Shown: positions 6,054-12,071 of the stretch, in pieces
How the letters are laid out: each line of letters begins with the position of its first letter
Position numbering within the stretch: the first letter of the stretch is position 1
Assembly (NCBI GenBank): GCA_946886245.1
Contig: CAMPIF010000076.1
Span: 1 to 12,071 of the forward strand
DNA length: 12,071 nt
Reading direction: 5' to 3'
DNA from: Ectopseudomonas composti
Lineage (GTDB): Bacteria; Pseudomonadota; Gammaproteobacteria; Pseudomonadales; Pseudomonadaceae
The notes under the pieces: model-generated
Told to the model about the DNA's origin: nothing
Database searches by the model: none
What the model saw: the letters and a program-made list of their open reading frames with translations, nothing else
Program-made: the position numbers and the translations under genes

Positions 6054-6398
6054 ATGAGCTTCTCGGTTGCCATTCGCAATACCAGCGAGCGCTATGTCTG
6101 CCGCCCTGACCAGACTCTGCTCGGCGGCATGGAGCAACTCGGCCGCAAGGGCATCCCGGTCGGCTGCCGCGGTGGTGGCTGCGGCGTGTGCAAGGTGCGC
6201 ATCGAGTCCGGTGCAGTACGCAGCGAACGTATGAGCCGCTGCCACGTCAGCGCCGAGGAGGAGGCACAAGGATTCGTGCTCGCCTGCCGCGCCTATCCCC
6301 AGAGCGATCTCGCGCTGCGCGCTGTCGAGAGACTGGCGCGCTGCATCGAGCGCCATGCCGCTCGCCCGGCTCCCACCGCTTCCCGCTCCCTCACCTGA
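6054..6398 (+). CDS. dmpQ: Plant-type [2Fe-2S] ferredoxin of meta pathway (XylT/DmpQ type)
   Basis: A 114-residue soluble ferredoxin. The cluster ligands are Cys38, Cys43, Cys46 and Cys78 in the plant-type pattern CX4CX2CX31C (CRGGGCGVC then LACRAYP). XylT-type ferredoxins keep catechol 2,3-dioxygenase alive by reducing its iron back to Fe(II) after it is oxidised by poor substrates such as 4-methylcatechol. The start at 6054 has GGAGGG about 9 bases upstream. It follows the reductase stump by 16 bp and precedes the dioxygenase gene by 27 bp, the usual dmpQ-dmpB order. The tail after about residue 95 is Ala/Arg/Pro-rich. Cys16 and Cys63 are extra and not expected to bind the cluster. Confidence 0.93.
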   Translation: MSFSVAIRNTSERYVCRPDQTLLGGMEQLGRKGIPVGCRGGGCGVCKVRIESGAVRSERMSRCHVSAEEEAQGFVLACRAYPQSDLALRAVERLARCIERHAARPAPTASRSLT

Positions 6399-6425
6399 AT
6401 TCTTCCAGCCACAAAGGAAACTCTC

Positions 6426-7358
6426 ATGGCAATCACCGGCATCATCCGCCCAGGACACGTTCAGCTTCGCGTGCTCGACATAGAGGCCGCCGTCCGGCAC
6501 TACCGCGACGTCATAGGCCTGATCGAGACCGCTCGCGATCCCCAGGGCCGCATCTATCTCAAGGCTTGGGACGAGCACGACCACCACAGCGTGGTGCTGC
6601 GTGAGGCCGACACGGCCGGCATGGATTTCATGGGCTTTCGCGTCGATTCGCCAGCCACGCTGGCAAAGCTCGCGGCCGACGTCAAGGCCAGCGGCCTGGC
6701 CACGGACATGCAATGGATCGAGGCCGGCGAACACCTGCGCACCGGCCAGCGCTTCCGCTTCACCGTGCCCACCGGTCACGCGATCGAACTCTTCGCCGAA
6801 AAGGAAAAAGTCGGCAACGGCATGCCCTACGAGAACCCCGAGGTCTATCCCGACGATCTCAAGGGCATGGCACCCTCGCGCTTCGACCACTGCCTGCTGT
6901 ACGGCGACGACCTCGATGGCACGATGAAGCTATTCATCGACGTGCTGGGCTTCCAGCTCGCCGAGAGCGTGGTGGCCGGCCCCGAGCGCATGCATATCGC
7001 GGCCTTCCTGAGTTGCTCGACCAAGCCACACGACATCGCCTTCATCCGCCATCCGGAGAAGAACAAGTTCCACCACGCCTCCTTCCTGCTGGACAACTGG
7101 GGCGAGGTGCTGAAGGCGGCGGACATCATCACCAAGAGGCGCGTATCGCTCGACATCGGCCCTACGCGCCACGGCATCACGCGCGGCGAGACCATCTATT
7201 TCTTCGATCCGAGCGGCAACCGCAACGAGGTGTTCTCGGGCGGCTACATCTACTACCCGGACAAGCCGCCGCTGGTGTGGACCGACGACGAACTCGGACG
7301 CGCGATCTTCTATCACGACCGCAAACTCAACGAAAACTTCCTGAGTGTTCTGACCTGA
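6426..7358 (+). CDS. dmpB: Catechol 2,3-dioxygenase (type I extradiol)
   Basis: A 310-residue extradiol dioxygenase that opens catechol next to the hydroxyls to give 2-hydroxymuconic semialdehyde, using Fe(II) and O2. It has the two-domain vicinal-oxygen-chelate fold. By alignment with XylE (307 residues), the iron ligands are His155 (RFDH), His217 (second His of KFHHASF) and Glu268 (GNRNE). The active-site residues matching XylE His199, His246 and Tyr255 are His202, His249 and Tyr258. The C-terminal half, including [11 protein letters not shown] and [17 protein letters not shown], is very close to XylE/DmpB. A purine-rich AAAGGAAA lies upstream of the start. The enzyme appears intact and active. 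Substituted catechols could also be accepted, but the sequence does not show which. Confidence 0.97.
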   Translation: MAITGIIRPGHVQLRVLDIEAAVRHYRDVIGLIETARDPQGRIYLKAWDEHDHHSVVLREADTAGMDFMGFRVDSPATLAKLAADVKASGLATDMQWIEAGEHLRTGQRFRFTVPTGHAIELFAEKEKVGNGMPYENPEVYPDDLKGMAPSRFDHCLLYGDDLDGTMKLFIDVLGFQLAESVVAGPERMHIAAFLSCSTKPHDIAFIRHPEKNKFHHASFLLDNWGEVLKAADIITKRRVSLDIGPTRHGITRGETIYFFDPSGNRNEVFSGGYIYYPDKPPLVWTDDELGRAIFYHDRKLNENFLSVLT

Positions 7359-7368
7359 GGAGCGGACG

Positions 7369-8823
7369 ATGAAGCAATTCATGAACTTCATCGGTGGCGA
7401 ATTCGTCGCCACGGGGAAGACTTTCGAGAACCGGGCGCCGGTCGACAACGGGCTGATCGGTCTGGTACACGAGGCAGGCGCAGCCGAGGTGGATGCGGCA
7501 GTGAAGGCGGCGCGCGCCGCCCTCACCGGCGAATGGGGTCGCATGAGTGTGGCGAAGCGCGTCGAGCTGCTGCATGCGGTGGCCGACGAGATCAACCGGC
7601 GCTTCGACGATTTTCTGGCGGCGGAGATGGCCGACACCGGCAAGCCGCACGCGCTTGCCTCGCACGTCGACATCCCGCGCGGCGCTGCAAACTTCAAGGT
7701 GTTTGCCGACATCGTGAAGAACGTGCCCGCCGAGAGCTTCGAGATGGCCACGCCCGACGGCGGACAGGCCATCAACTATGCGGTGCGCTCGCCGCTGGGT
7801 GTGATCGGCGTCGTATGCCCCTGGAACCTGCCGCTGCTGCTGATGACCTGGAAGGTCGGCCCCGCGCTGGCCTGTGGCAACACCGTGGTCGTGAAACCGT
7901 CGGAGGAAACCCCGGCCACCGCCACGTTGCTTGGCGAAGTGATGAACGCGGTGGGCATTCCGCCCGGTGTTTACAACGTGGTGCACGGCTTCGGCCCCGA
8001 CTCGGCCGGCGAGTTCCTGACCAGGCACCCCGGCGTGAACGGCATCACCTTCACGGGCGAGACGCGCACCGGCGAGGCCATCATGGCGGCCGCCGCCAAG
8101 GGCGTGCGGCCGGTGTCCTTCGAGCTCGGTGGAAAGAACGCTGGCATCGTGTTCGCCGACGCGGATTTCGACAAGGCGGTGGCCGGCATCACGCGCTCGG
8201 CGTTCGAGAACTGCGGGCAGGTGTGCCTGGGCACCGAGCGCGTCTACGTGCAGCGGCCGATCTTCGACAGGTTCGTCGCGGCGCTGAAGGTCAGGGCCGA
8301 GGCGCTGAAGCCGGGGCCGCCGCAGGAGCCCGGTGTCGGCATCGGCCCGCTGATCTCGCGCGAGCACCAGCAGAAAGTGCTGTCCTACTACCAGAAGGCG
8401 AAGGACGAGGGCGCCACCGTCGTTACCGGCGGCGGCGTGCCGTCCATGAAGGGCGCGCTGGCTGAAGGCCATTGGGTGCAGCCCACCATCTGGACCGGCC
8501 TGCCAGAGACGGCGGCGGTGATCCGCGAGGAGATCTTCGGCCCGTGCTGCCACATCGCGCCCTTCGACACCGAGGAAGAAGCGATCGTGCTGGCCAACGC
8601 CACCGACTACGGCCTGGCCACTACCGTGTGGACCGAGAACCTGGGCACGGCGCACCGCGTGGCCAAGCGGGTCGAGGTGGGCATCTGCTGGGTCAACAGC
8701 TGGTTCCTGCGCGACCTGCGCACCGCGTTCGGCGGCGCCAAGACTTCGGGTATCGGCCGCGAGGGTGGCGTGCACTCGCTGGAGTTCTACACCGAGCTGC
8801 GCAACGTGTGCATCAAGCTGTGA
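7369..8823 (+). CDS. dmpC: 2-hydroxymuconic semialdehyde dehydrogenase
   Basis: A 484-residue NAD-dependent aldehyde dehydrogenase that oxidises 2-hydroxymuconic semialdehyde to 2-hydroxymuconate (the enol form of 4-oxalocrotonate), the first step of the dehydrogenase branch. Catalytic features are Cys286 (NCGQVC), the general base Glu252 (FELGGKN), Asn153 (PWNLP) and the cofactor-binding Lys176 (VVVKPSEE); TFTGETRTG at 228-236 is the Rossmann turn. The length is normal for DmpC/XylG. The ribosome-binding site GAGGAG overlaps the dioxygenase stop codon, and the gap is only 10 bp, so the two are co-translated. Position directly after the C23O gene fixes the substrate better than sequence alone, because other semialdehyde dehydrogenases are similar. 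Confidence 0.96.
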   Translation: MKQFMNFIGGEFVATGKTFENRAPVDNGLIGLVHEAGAAEVDAAVKAARAALTGEWGRMSVAKRVELLHAVADEINRRFDDFLAAEMADTGKPHALASHVDIPRGAANFKVFADIVKNVPAESFEMATPDGGQAINYAVRSPLGVIGVVCPWNLPLLLMTWKVGPALACGNTVVVKPSEETPATATLLGEVMNAVGIPPGVYNVVHGFGPDSAGEFLTRHPGVNGITFTGETRTGEAIMAAAAKGVRPVSFELGGKNAGIVFADADFDKAVAGITRSAFENCGQVCLGTERVYVQRPIFDRFVAALKVRAEALKPGPPQEPGVGIGPLISREHQQKVLSYYQKAKDEGATVVTGGGVPSMKGALAEGHWVQPTIWTGLPETAAVIREEIFGPCCHIAPFDTEEEAIVLANATDYGLATTVWTENLGTAHRVAKRVEVGICWVNSWFLRDLRTAFGGAKTSGIGREGGVHSLEFYTELRNVCIKL

Positions 8824-8872
8824 AGGCTCAGGCCGATCGATTTCATTCACTGATCCACCGCAAAGACTAACT
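8824..8872. other. dmpC-dmpE gap where the hydrolase gene is missing
   Basis: A 49-bp gap with no gene. In dmp and xyl operons the 2-hydroxymuconic semialdehyde hydrolase gene (dmpD/xylF, about 850 bp) lies here. The gap ends in CCGCAAAGACTAACT just before the next ATG, which is a poor ribosome-binding region compared with every other junction in the operon. This is consistent with a deletion that removed dmpD together with the original leader of dmpE. Confidence 0.6.
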
Positions 8873-9655
8873 ATGGACCCTACGCTTATCCAGAAGCTCG
8901 GCGACGAGCTCTACGACGCGCTGCGCGCGCGCAGCGCCGTCGACCCGCTCACCAGCCGCCACGAGGGCATCACCATCGCCGATGCCTACGGCGTGCAGCA
9001 GCGCATGATCGCCCGCCGCCTTGATGCCGGGGAGCGCATCGTCGGCAAGAAGATCGGTGTGACGTCGCGCGCGGTGATGAACATGCTCGGCGTCTTCCAA
9101 CCTGACTTCGGCTACCTGCTCGACCGCATGATCGCCGGCGAGGGCGAGTCCATCGACAGCGGCACGCTGATCCAGCCCAAGGCCGAGGGCGAGATCGCCT
9201 TCATCCTCAAGCGCGATCTGATGGGGCCGGGTATCGGCAATGCCGATGTGTTGGCGGCCACCGAGTGCGTGATGCCCTGCTTCGAGATCGTCGACTCGCG
9301 CATTCGCGACTGGAAGATCAAGATCGCCGACACCGTCGCCGACAATGCCTCGTGTGGTGTCTTCGTGCTGGGCGACAGCGCGGTCGACCCGCGCCGCATC
9401 GATCTTTCCACCTGCGGCATGGTGCTCGAGAAGAACGGGGAAGTCATCGCCACCGGCGCCGGTGCGGCAGCGCTCGGCTCACCGGTCAACGCGGTTGCCT
9501 GGCTGGCGAATACGCTCGGCGCGCTTGGCATCGGGCTGAAGGCGGGCGAGGTGATCCTGTCGGGCGCGCTCGCCGCCATGTTCCCGGCCAAGGCCGGCGA
9601 CAGCTTCCGCGTGTCCATTGGTGGCCTCGGCGGCTGCTCGGTGCGCTTCCATTGA
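8873..9655 (+). CDS. dmpE: 2-oxopent-4-enoate hydratase
   Basis: A 260-residue hydratase of the MhpD/DmpE family (DmpE has about 261 residues). It adds water to 2-hydroxypenta-2,4-dienoate to give 4-hydroxy-2-oxovalerate and needs a divalent metal. The likely metal ligands are Glu105 and Glu107 (KAEGEIAF) and Glu138 (CFEIVDSR). The frame is open upstream to 8765 inside dmpC, but only the ATG at 8873 gives a family-like N-terminus ([18 protein letters not shown]). The ribosome-binding site is weak (GCAAAG about 12 bases upstream), unlike its neighbours. In most organisms this enzyme forms a complex with the decarboxylase encoded at the right edge, to which it is related. Confidence 0.95.
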   Translation: MDPTLIQKLGDELYDALRARSAVDPLTSRHEGITIADAYGVQQRMIARRLDAGERIVGKKIGVTSRAVMNMLGVFQPDFGYLLDRMIAGEGESIDSGTLIQPKAEGEIAFILKRDLMGPGIGNADVLAATECVMPCFEIVDSRIRDWKIKIADTVADNASCGVFVLGDSAVDPRRIDLSTCGMVLEKNGEVIATGAGAAALGSPVNAVAWLANTLGALGIGLKAGEVILSGALAAMFPAKAGDSFRVSIGGLGGCSVRFH

Positions 9656-9669
9656 AGGAGAACGACCCC

Positions 9670-10593
9670 ATGACGAAGAAGATCCGATGTGCACTGATCG
9701 GGCCGGGCAATATCGGTACCGACTTGCTGGCGAAGCTGCAGCGCAGCCCGTTGCTCGAGCCGGTTTGGATGGTGGGCATCGACCCGGCGTCTGACGGCCT
9801 GAAGCGCGCCCGCGAGATGGGCTTGAAGACCACGGCCGAGGGCGTGGACGGCCTGCTGCCGCATGTGGAGGCCGACGGCGTGCAGATCGCCTTCGATGCG
9901 ACCAGCGCCTACGTGCATGCCGAGAACAGCACCAAGCTCAACGCGCTCGGCGTGCTGATGATCGACCTCACGCCGGCAGCCATCGGCCCGTTCTGCGTGC
10001 CGCCGGTCAACCTGAAGACGCTGCTGGCGCAGCCGGGCGAGCGGCCCGCGAACGTCAACATGGTCACCTGCGGCGGGCAGGCCACCATCCCGATGGTGGC
10101 GGCGGTGTCGCGCGTGCAGCCCGTGACCTACGGCGAGATCGTCGCAACGGTGTCGAGCCGCTCCGTCGGCCCGGGAACGCGCAGGAACATCGACGAGTTC
10201 ACCCGCACCACGGCCGGTGCGGTGGAGAAGGTAGGCGGCGCCAGGAGGGGCAAGGCCATCATCATCATCAACCCGGCCGAGCCGCCGTTGATCATGCGCG
10301 ATACGGTGCACTGCCTGACCGAGGAAGTGCCCGACGAGGCGCGCATCACGGCCTCGGTGATCGAGATGGTGGCCGAGGTCCGCAGGTACGTGCCGGGCTA
10401 CAGGCTGGTGAACGGGCCGGTGTTCGATGGTCGGCGTGTGTCGATCTACCTCGAGGTCGAAGGCCTGGGCGACTACCTGCCCAAGTACGCCGGCAACCTC
10501 GACATCATGACTGCCGCCGCGGCGCGCACGGCGGAGATGTTCGCCGAGTCGATGCTGGCCGGCGCCCCGCAACCCGAACACGCCGAGGCCTAG
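9670..10593 (+). CDS. dmpF: Acetaldehyde dehydrogenase (acylating)
   Basis: A 307-residue CoA-acylating dehydrogenase that turns acetaldehyde, NAD+ and CoA into acetyl-CoA. The N-terminal Rossmann motif is [12 protein letters not shown] (8-19). The catalytic Cys is Cys134 in [10 protein letters not shown], matching Cys132 of DmpF. It works in a channelled complex with the aldolase encoded next, which hands over toxic acetaldehyde directly. The ATG at 9670 has AAGGAG 9 bases upstream, in the 14-bp gap after dmpE; the frame is open much further upstream, but that is antisense-free read-through of dmpE. The protein is slightly shorter than DmpF (312) and complete. Confidence 0.96.
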   Translation: MTKKIRCALIGPGNIGTDLLAKLQRSPLLEPVWMVGIDPASDGLKRAREMGLKTTAEGVDGLLPHVEADGVQIAFDATSAYVHAENSTKLNALGVLMIDLTPAAIGPFCVPPVNLKTLLAQPGERPANVNMVTCGGQATIPMVAAVSRVQPVTYGEIVATVSSRSVGPGTRRNIDEFTRTTAGAVEKVGGARRGKAIIIINPAEPPLIMRDTVHCLTEEVPDEARITASVIEMVAEVRRYVPGYRLVNGPVFDGRRVSIYLEVEGLGDYLPKYAGNLDIMTAAAARTAEMFAESMLAGAPQPEHAEA

Positions 10594-10605
10594 GAGCACC
10601 ATCCC

Positions 10606-11709
10606 GTGACCACAACCACCACGAACCTACAAGGCCGCCGCGTCACAGTGCACGATATGACGCTGCGCGACGGCATGCACCCCAAGCGCCATCGGATGAC
10701 GCTGGAGCAAATGAAGCACATCGCCACCGGGCTCGACGAGGCGGGCGTGCCGCTGATCGAGGTCACGCACGGGGATGGCCTGGGCGGCAGTTCGGTGAAC
10801 TACGGCTTTCCGGCTCATTCCGACGAGGAGTACCTGGGTGCGGTGATCCCGCTGATGAAGAAGGCCAAGGTCTCGGCGCTGCTGATCCCCGGCATCGGCA
10901 CCGTCGATCACCTGCGCATGGCCCACGGCCTGGGCGTGCACACGGTGCGCGTGGCTACGCATTGCACCGAGGCCGACGTATCGGAGCAGCACATCGCGAT
11001 GGCGCGCAGGCTTGGCATGGACACGGTGGGCTTCCTGATGATGGCCCACATGGCCTCGCCTGAGATGCTGGTAAGCCAAGCCCTGCTGATGGAAGGATAC
11101 GGCGCCAACTGCATCTACGTGACCGACTCGGCGGGCTACATGTTGCCAGACGACGTGAAGGCGCGGCTGCGCGCCGTGCGTGCGGCGCTGAGGCCCGAGA
11201 TCGAGTTGGGCTTCCACGGCCACCACAACCTTGCGATGGGTGTCGCGAACTCAATCGCGGCGGTGGAGGCGGGTGCAAACCGCATCGACGCGGCTGCCGC
11301 AGGGTTGGGCGCTGGCGCCGGCAACACGCCGATGGAGGTGCTCGTCGCGGTATGCGACCGCATGGGCATCGAAACCGGCGTGGACGTGTTCGGCATCCAG
11401 GACGTGGCCGAGGATCGCGTCGTGCCGATCATGGATCACATGATCCGCATCGACCGCGACTCGCTCACCCTCGGCTACGCGGGTGTGTATTCGAGCTTCC
11501 TGCTGTTCGCCAAGCGGGCCGAGAAGAAGTACGGCGTGCCGGCGCGCGAGATCCTGGTCGAACTGGGGCGGCGCGGCATGGTCGGCGGGCAGGAGGACAT
11601 GATCGAGGACACGGCGATCACACTGGCGCGCGAGAAAGAGGCCGAGCAGAATGCGCAGCCCGCGCAGGCCTCGACGGCTATGAATGCGGCGCAGGAGGTG
11701 ACGGCATGA
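10606..11709 (+). CDS. dmpG: 4-hydroxy-2-oxovalerate aldolase (GTG start)
   Basis: A 367-residue HMGL-like TIM-barrel aldolase that splits 4-hydroxy-2-oxovalerate into pyruvate and acetaldehyde, using Mn2+ and partnering the acylating dehydrogenase. Active-site residues Arg21, Asp22 and His25 (LRDGMH) and metal ligands His204 and His206 (GFHGHHN) all sit exactly four positions after Arg17, Asp18, His21, His200 and His202 of DmpG. The start is GTG at 10606, with AGGAG overlapping the dmpF stop 9 bases upstream. Compared with DmpG (345) it has about 20 extra residues, mostly an Ala/Gln-rich C-terminal tail. That tail's codons also carry the ribosome-binding site of the next gene, with which the stop overlaps (ATGA). 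Confidence 0.96.
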   Translation: MTTTTTNLQGRRVTVHDMTLRDGMHPKRHRMTLEQMKHIATGLDEAGVPLIEVTHGDGLGGSSVNYGFPAHSDEEYLGAVIPLMKKAKVSALLIPGIGTVDHLRMAHGLGVHTVRVATHCTEADVSEQHIAMARRLGMDTVGFLMMAHMASPEMLVSQALLMEGYGANCIYVTDSAGYMLPDDVKARLRAVRAALRPEIELGFHGHHNLAMGVANSIAAVEAGANRIDAAAAGLGAGAGNTPMEVLVAVCDRMGIETGVDVFGIQDVAEDRVVPIMDHMIRIDRDSLTLGYAGVYSSFLLFAKRAEKKYGVPAREILVELGRRGMVGGQEDMIEDTAITLAREKEAEQNAQPAQASTAMNAAQEVTA

Positions 11710-12071
11710 AGCTCGACGCAAAGATCATCGCCGCACTCGCCGAGCTTCTTGAAACCTGCGAGTTGGAGGCACGCGACACGCCCAAGATCACCGACGAATA
11801 TCCGCAGATGGACTGGGACGACGCCTATGCCATCCAGAACGAGATCCGTCGCCGCAAACTCGCGCGCGGGCAGCGCATCATCGGCCTGAAGGCGGGCTTG
11901 ACCTCGCATGCCAAGATGAAGCAGATGGGTGTGACCACGCCCGTGTTCGGCTTCATGGCCGACAATTACGCGGTGCCCGAGGGAGGCGAGTGCAAGGTGA
12001 GCGAACTGATCCATCCGAAGGTGGAGCCCGAGATCGCATTCGTCACGAAACGTGCGCTCAAGGGGCCGGGC
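11706..12071 (+). CDS. dmpH: 4-oxalocrotonate decarboxylase (5' part)
   Basis: The first 122 codons of a protein of about 260 residues, cut by the window end. The ATG at 11706 overlaps the aldolase stop (ATGA) and is preceded by GGAGGTGA. Family features are the N-terminal helix, [19 protein letters not shown] (58-76) and [10 protein letters not shown] (103-112) with metal-binding Glu107 and Glu109. The sequence [11 protein letters not shown] distinguishes it from the hydratase upstream, which it resembles because the two are paralogues. It decarboxylates 4-oxalocrotonate to 2-hydroxypenta-2,4-dienoate, the substrate of the hydratase. The position after dmpG matches dmpH/xylI; the tautomerase gene dmpI/xylH should follow just outside. 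Confidence 0.93.
   Translation, partial: MKLDAKIIAALAELLETCELEARDTPKITDEYPQMDWDDAYAIQNEIRRRKLARGQRIIGLKAGLTSHAKMKQMGVTTPVFGFMADNYAVPEGGECKVSELIHPKVEPEIAFVTKRALKGPG

Noticed and set aside
6024..6890. 288-codon open frame antisense to the ferredoxin and dioxygenase genes
   Set aside because: Artefact of GC-rich codon use opposite intact, recognisable genes.
7327..8850. 507-codon open frame antisense to the semialdehyde dehydrogenase gene
   Set aside because: It mirrors the third-position GC bias of the real gene, gives a His/Arg/Gly-rich product with no family features, and has no ribosome-binding site.
9112..10602. 496-codon open frame antisense to the dmpE-dmpF genes
   Set aside because: Same codon-bias artefact; the plus strand encodes two well-recognised enzymes with conserved active sites across the whole span.

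Overview
The window looks like a junction inside an integrative and conjugative element (ICE) of a GC-rich proteobacterium, most likely a betaproteobacterium of the Burkholderiales or Rhodocyclales. The reasons are the GC-rich codon use, the ICEclc/PAGI-type maintenance genes and the dmp/xyl-type catechol meta-cleavage cargo. No taxonomic marker gene is present, so the host assignment is inference.

Left third (1-3087, all on the minus strand): an ICE core/regulatory block. Transcribed right to left, it reads: a 252-residue unknown protein that fits the regulator BisR of ICEclc by size, position and C-terminal domain; a small AlpA/excisionase-like regulator; a ParA ATPase; an 83-residue protein with a HicA-like sequence (the position of 'shi' in ICEclc); and a ParB-family protein running off the left edge. 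alpA to parB are tightly packed or overlapping and are probably one operon. A striking twin palindrome lies just upstream of alpA.

Middle (3088-5888): a LysR-type regulator (minus strand) with a perfect T-N11-A dyad directly upstream of its start, flanked by long stretches without convincing genes. Between 5118 and 5574 lie two decayed transposase fragments, an IS1182-like C-terminus and an IS6-like N-terminus, each with a frameshift. An AT-rich patch at about 5675-5790 holds a second T-N11-A dyad and a possible promoter pointing at the catabolic genes.

Right half (5889-12071, plus strand): a meta-cleavage operon. It begins with the out-of-frame C-terminal stump of a phenol hydroxylase reductase (DmpP type). 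Then come an XylT/DmpQ-type ferredoxin, catechol 2,3-dioxygenase, 2-hydroxymuconic semialdehyde dehydrogenase, 2-oxopent-4-enoate hydratase, acylating acetaldehyde dehydrogenase, 4-hydroxy-2-oxovalerate aldolase and the start of 4-oxalocrotonate decarboxylase, cut by the window end. Together they would take catechol to pyruvate and acetyl-CoA through the dehydrogenase (4-oxalocrotonate) branch. The tautomerase needed for that branch would have to lie beyond the right edge.

Two things are missing from a standard dmp-type cluster. The hydroxylase that makes catechol is gone except for its last ~40 codons, and the ring-fission hydrolase gene (dmpD/xylF) that normally lies between dmpC and dmpE is absent. 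The cluster therefore looks like a trimmed catechol module whose original promoter was lost through insertion-sequence activity and whose expression must come from a new upstream promoter. I did not find a convincing wholly new system. The most novel material is the ICE regulatory block (unknown BisR-like protein, its possible operators, HicA-like Shi) and the rebuilt regulatory junction upstream of the cargo.
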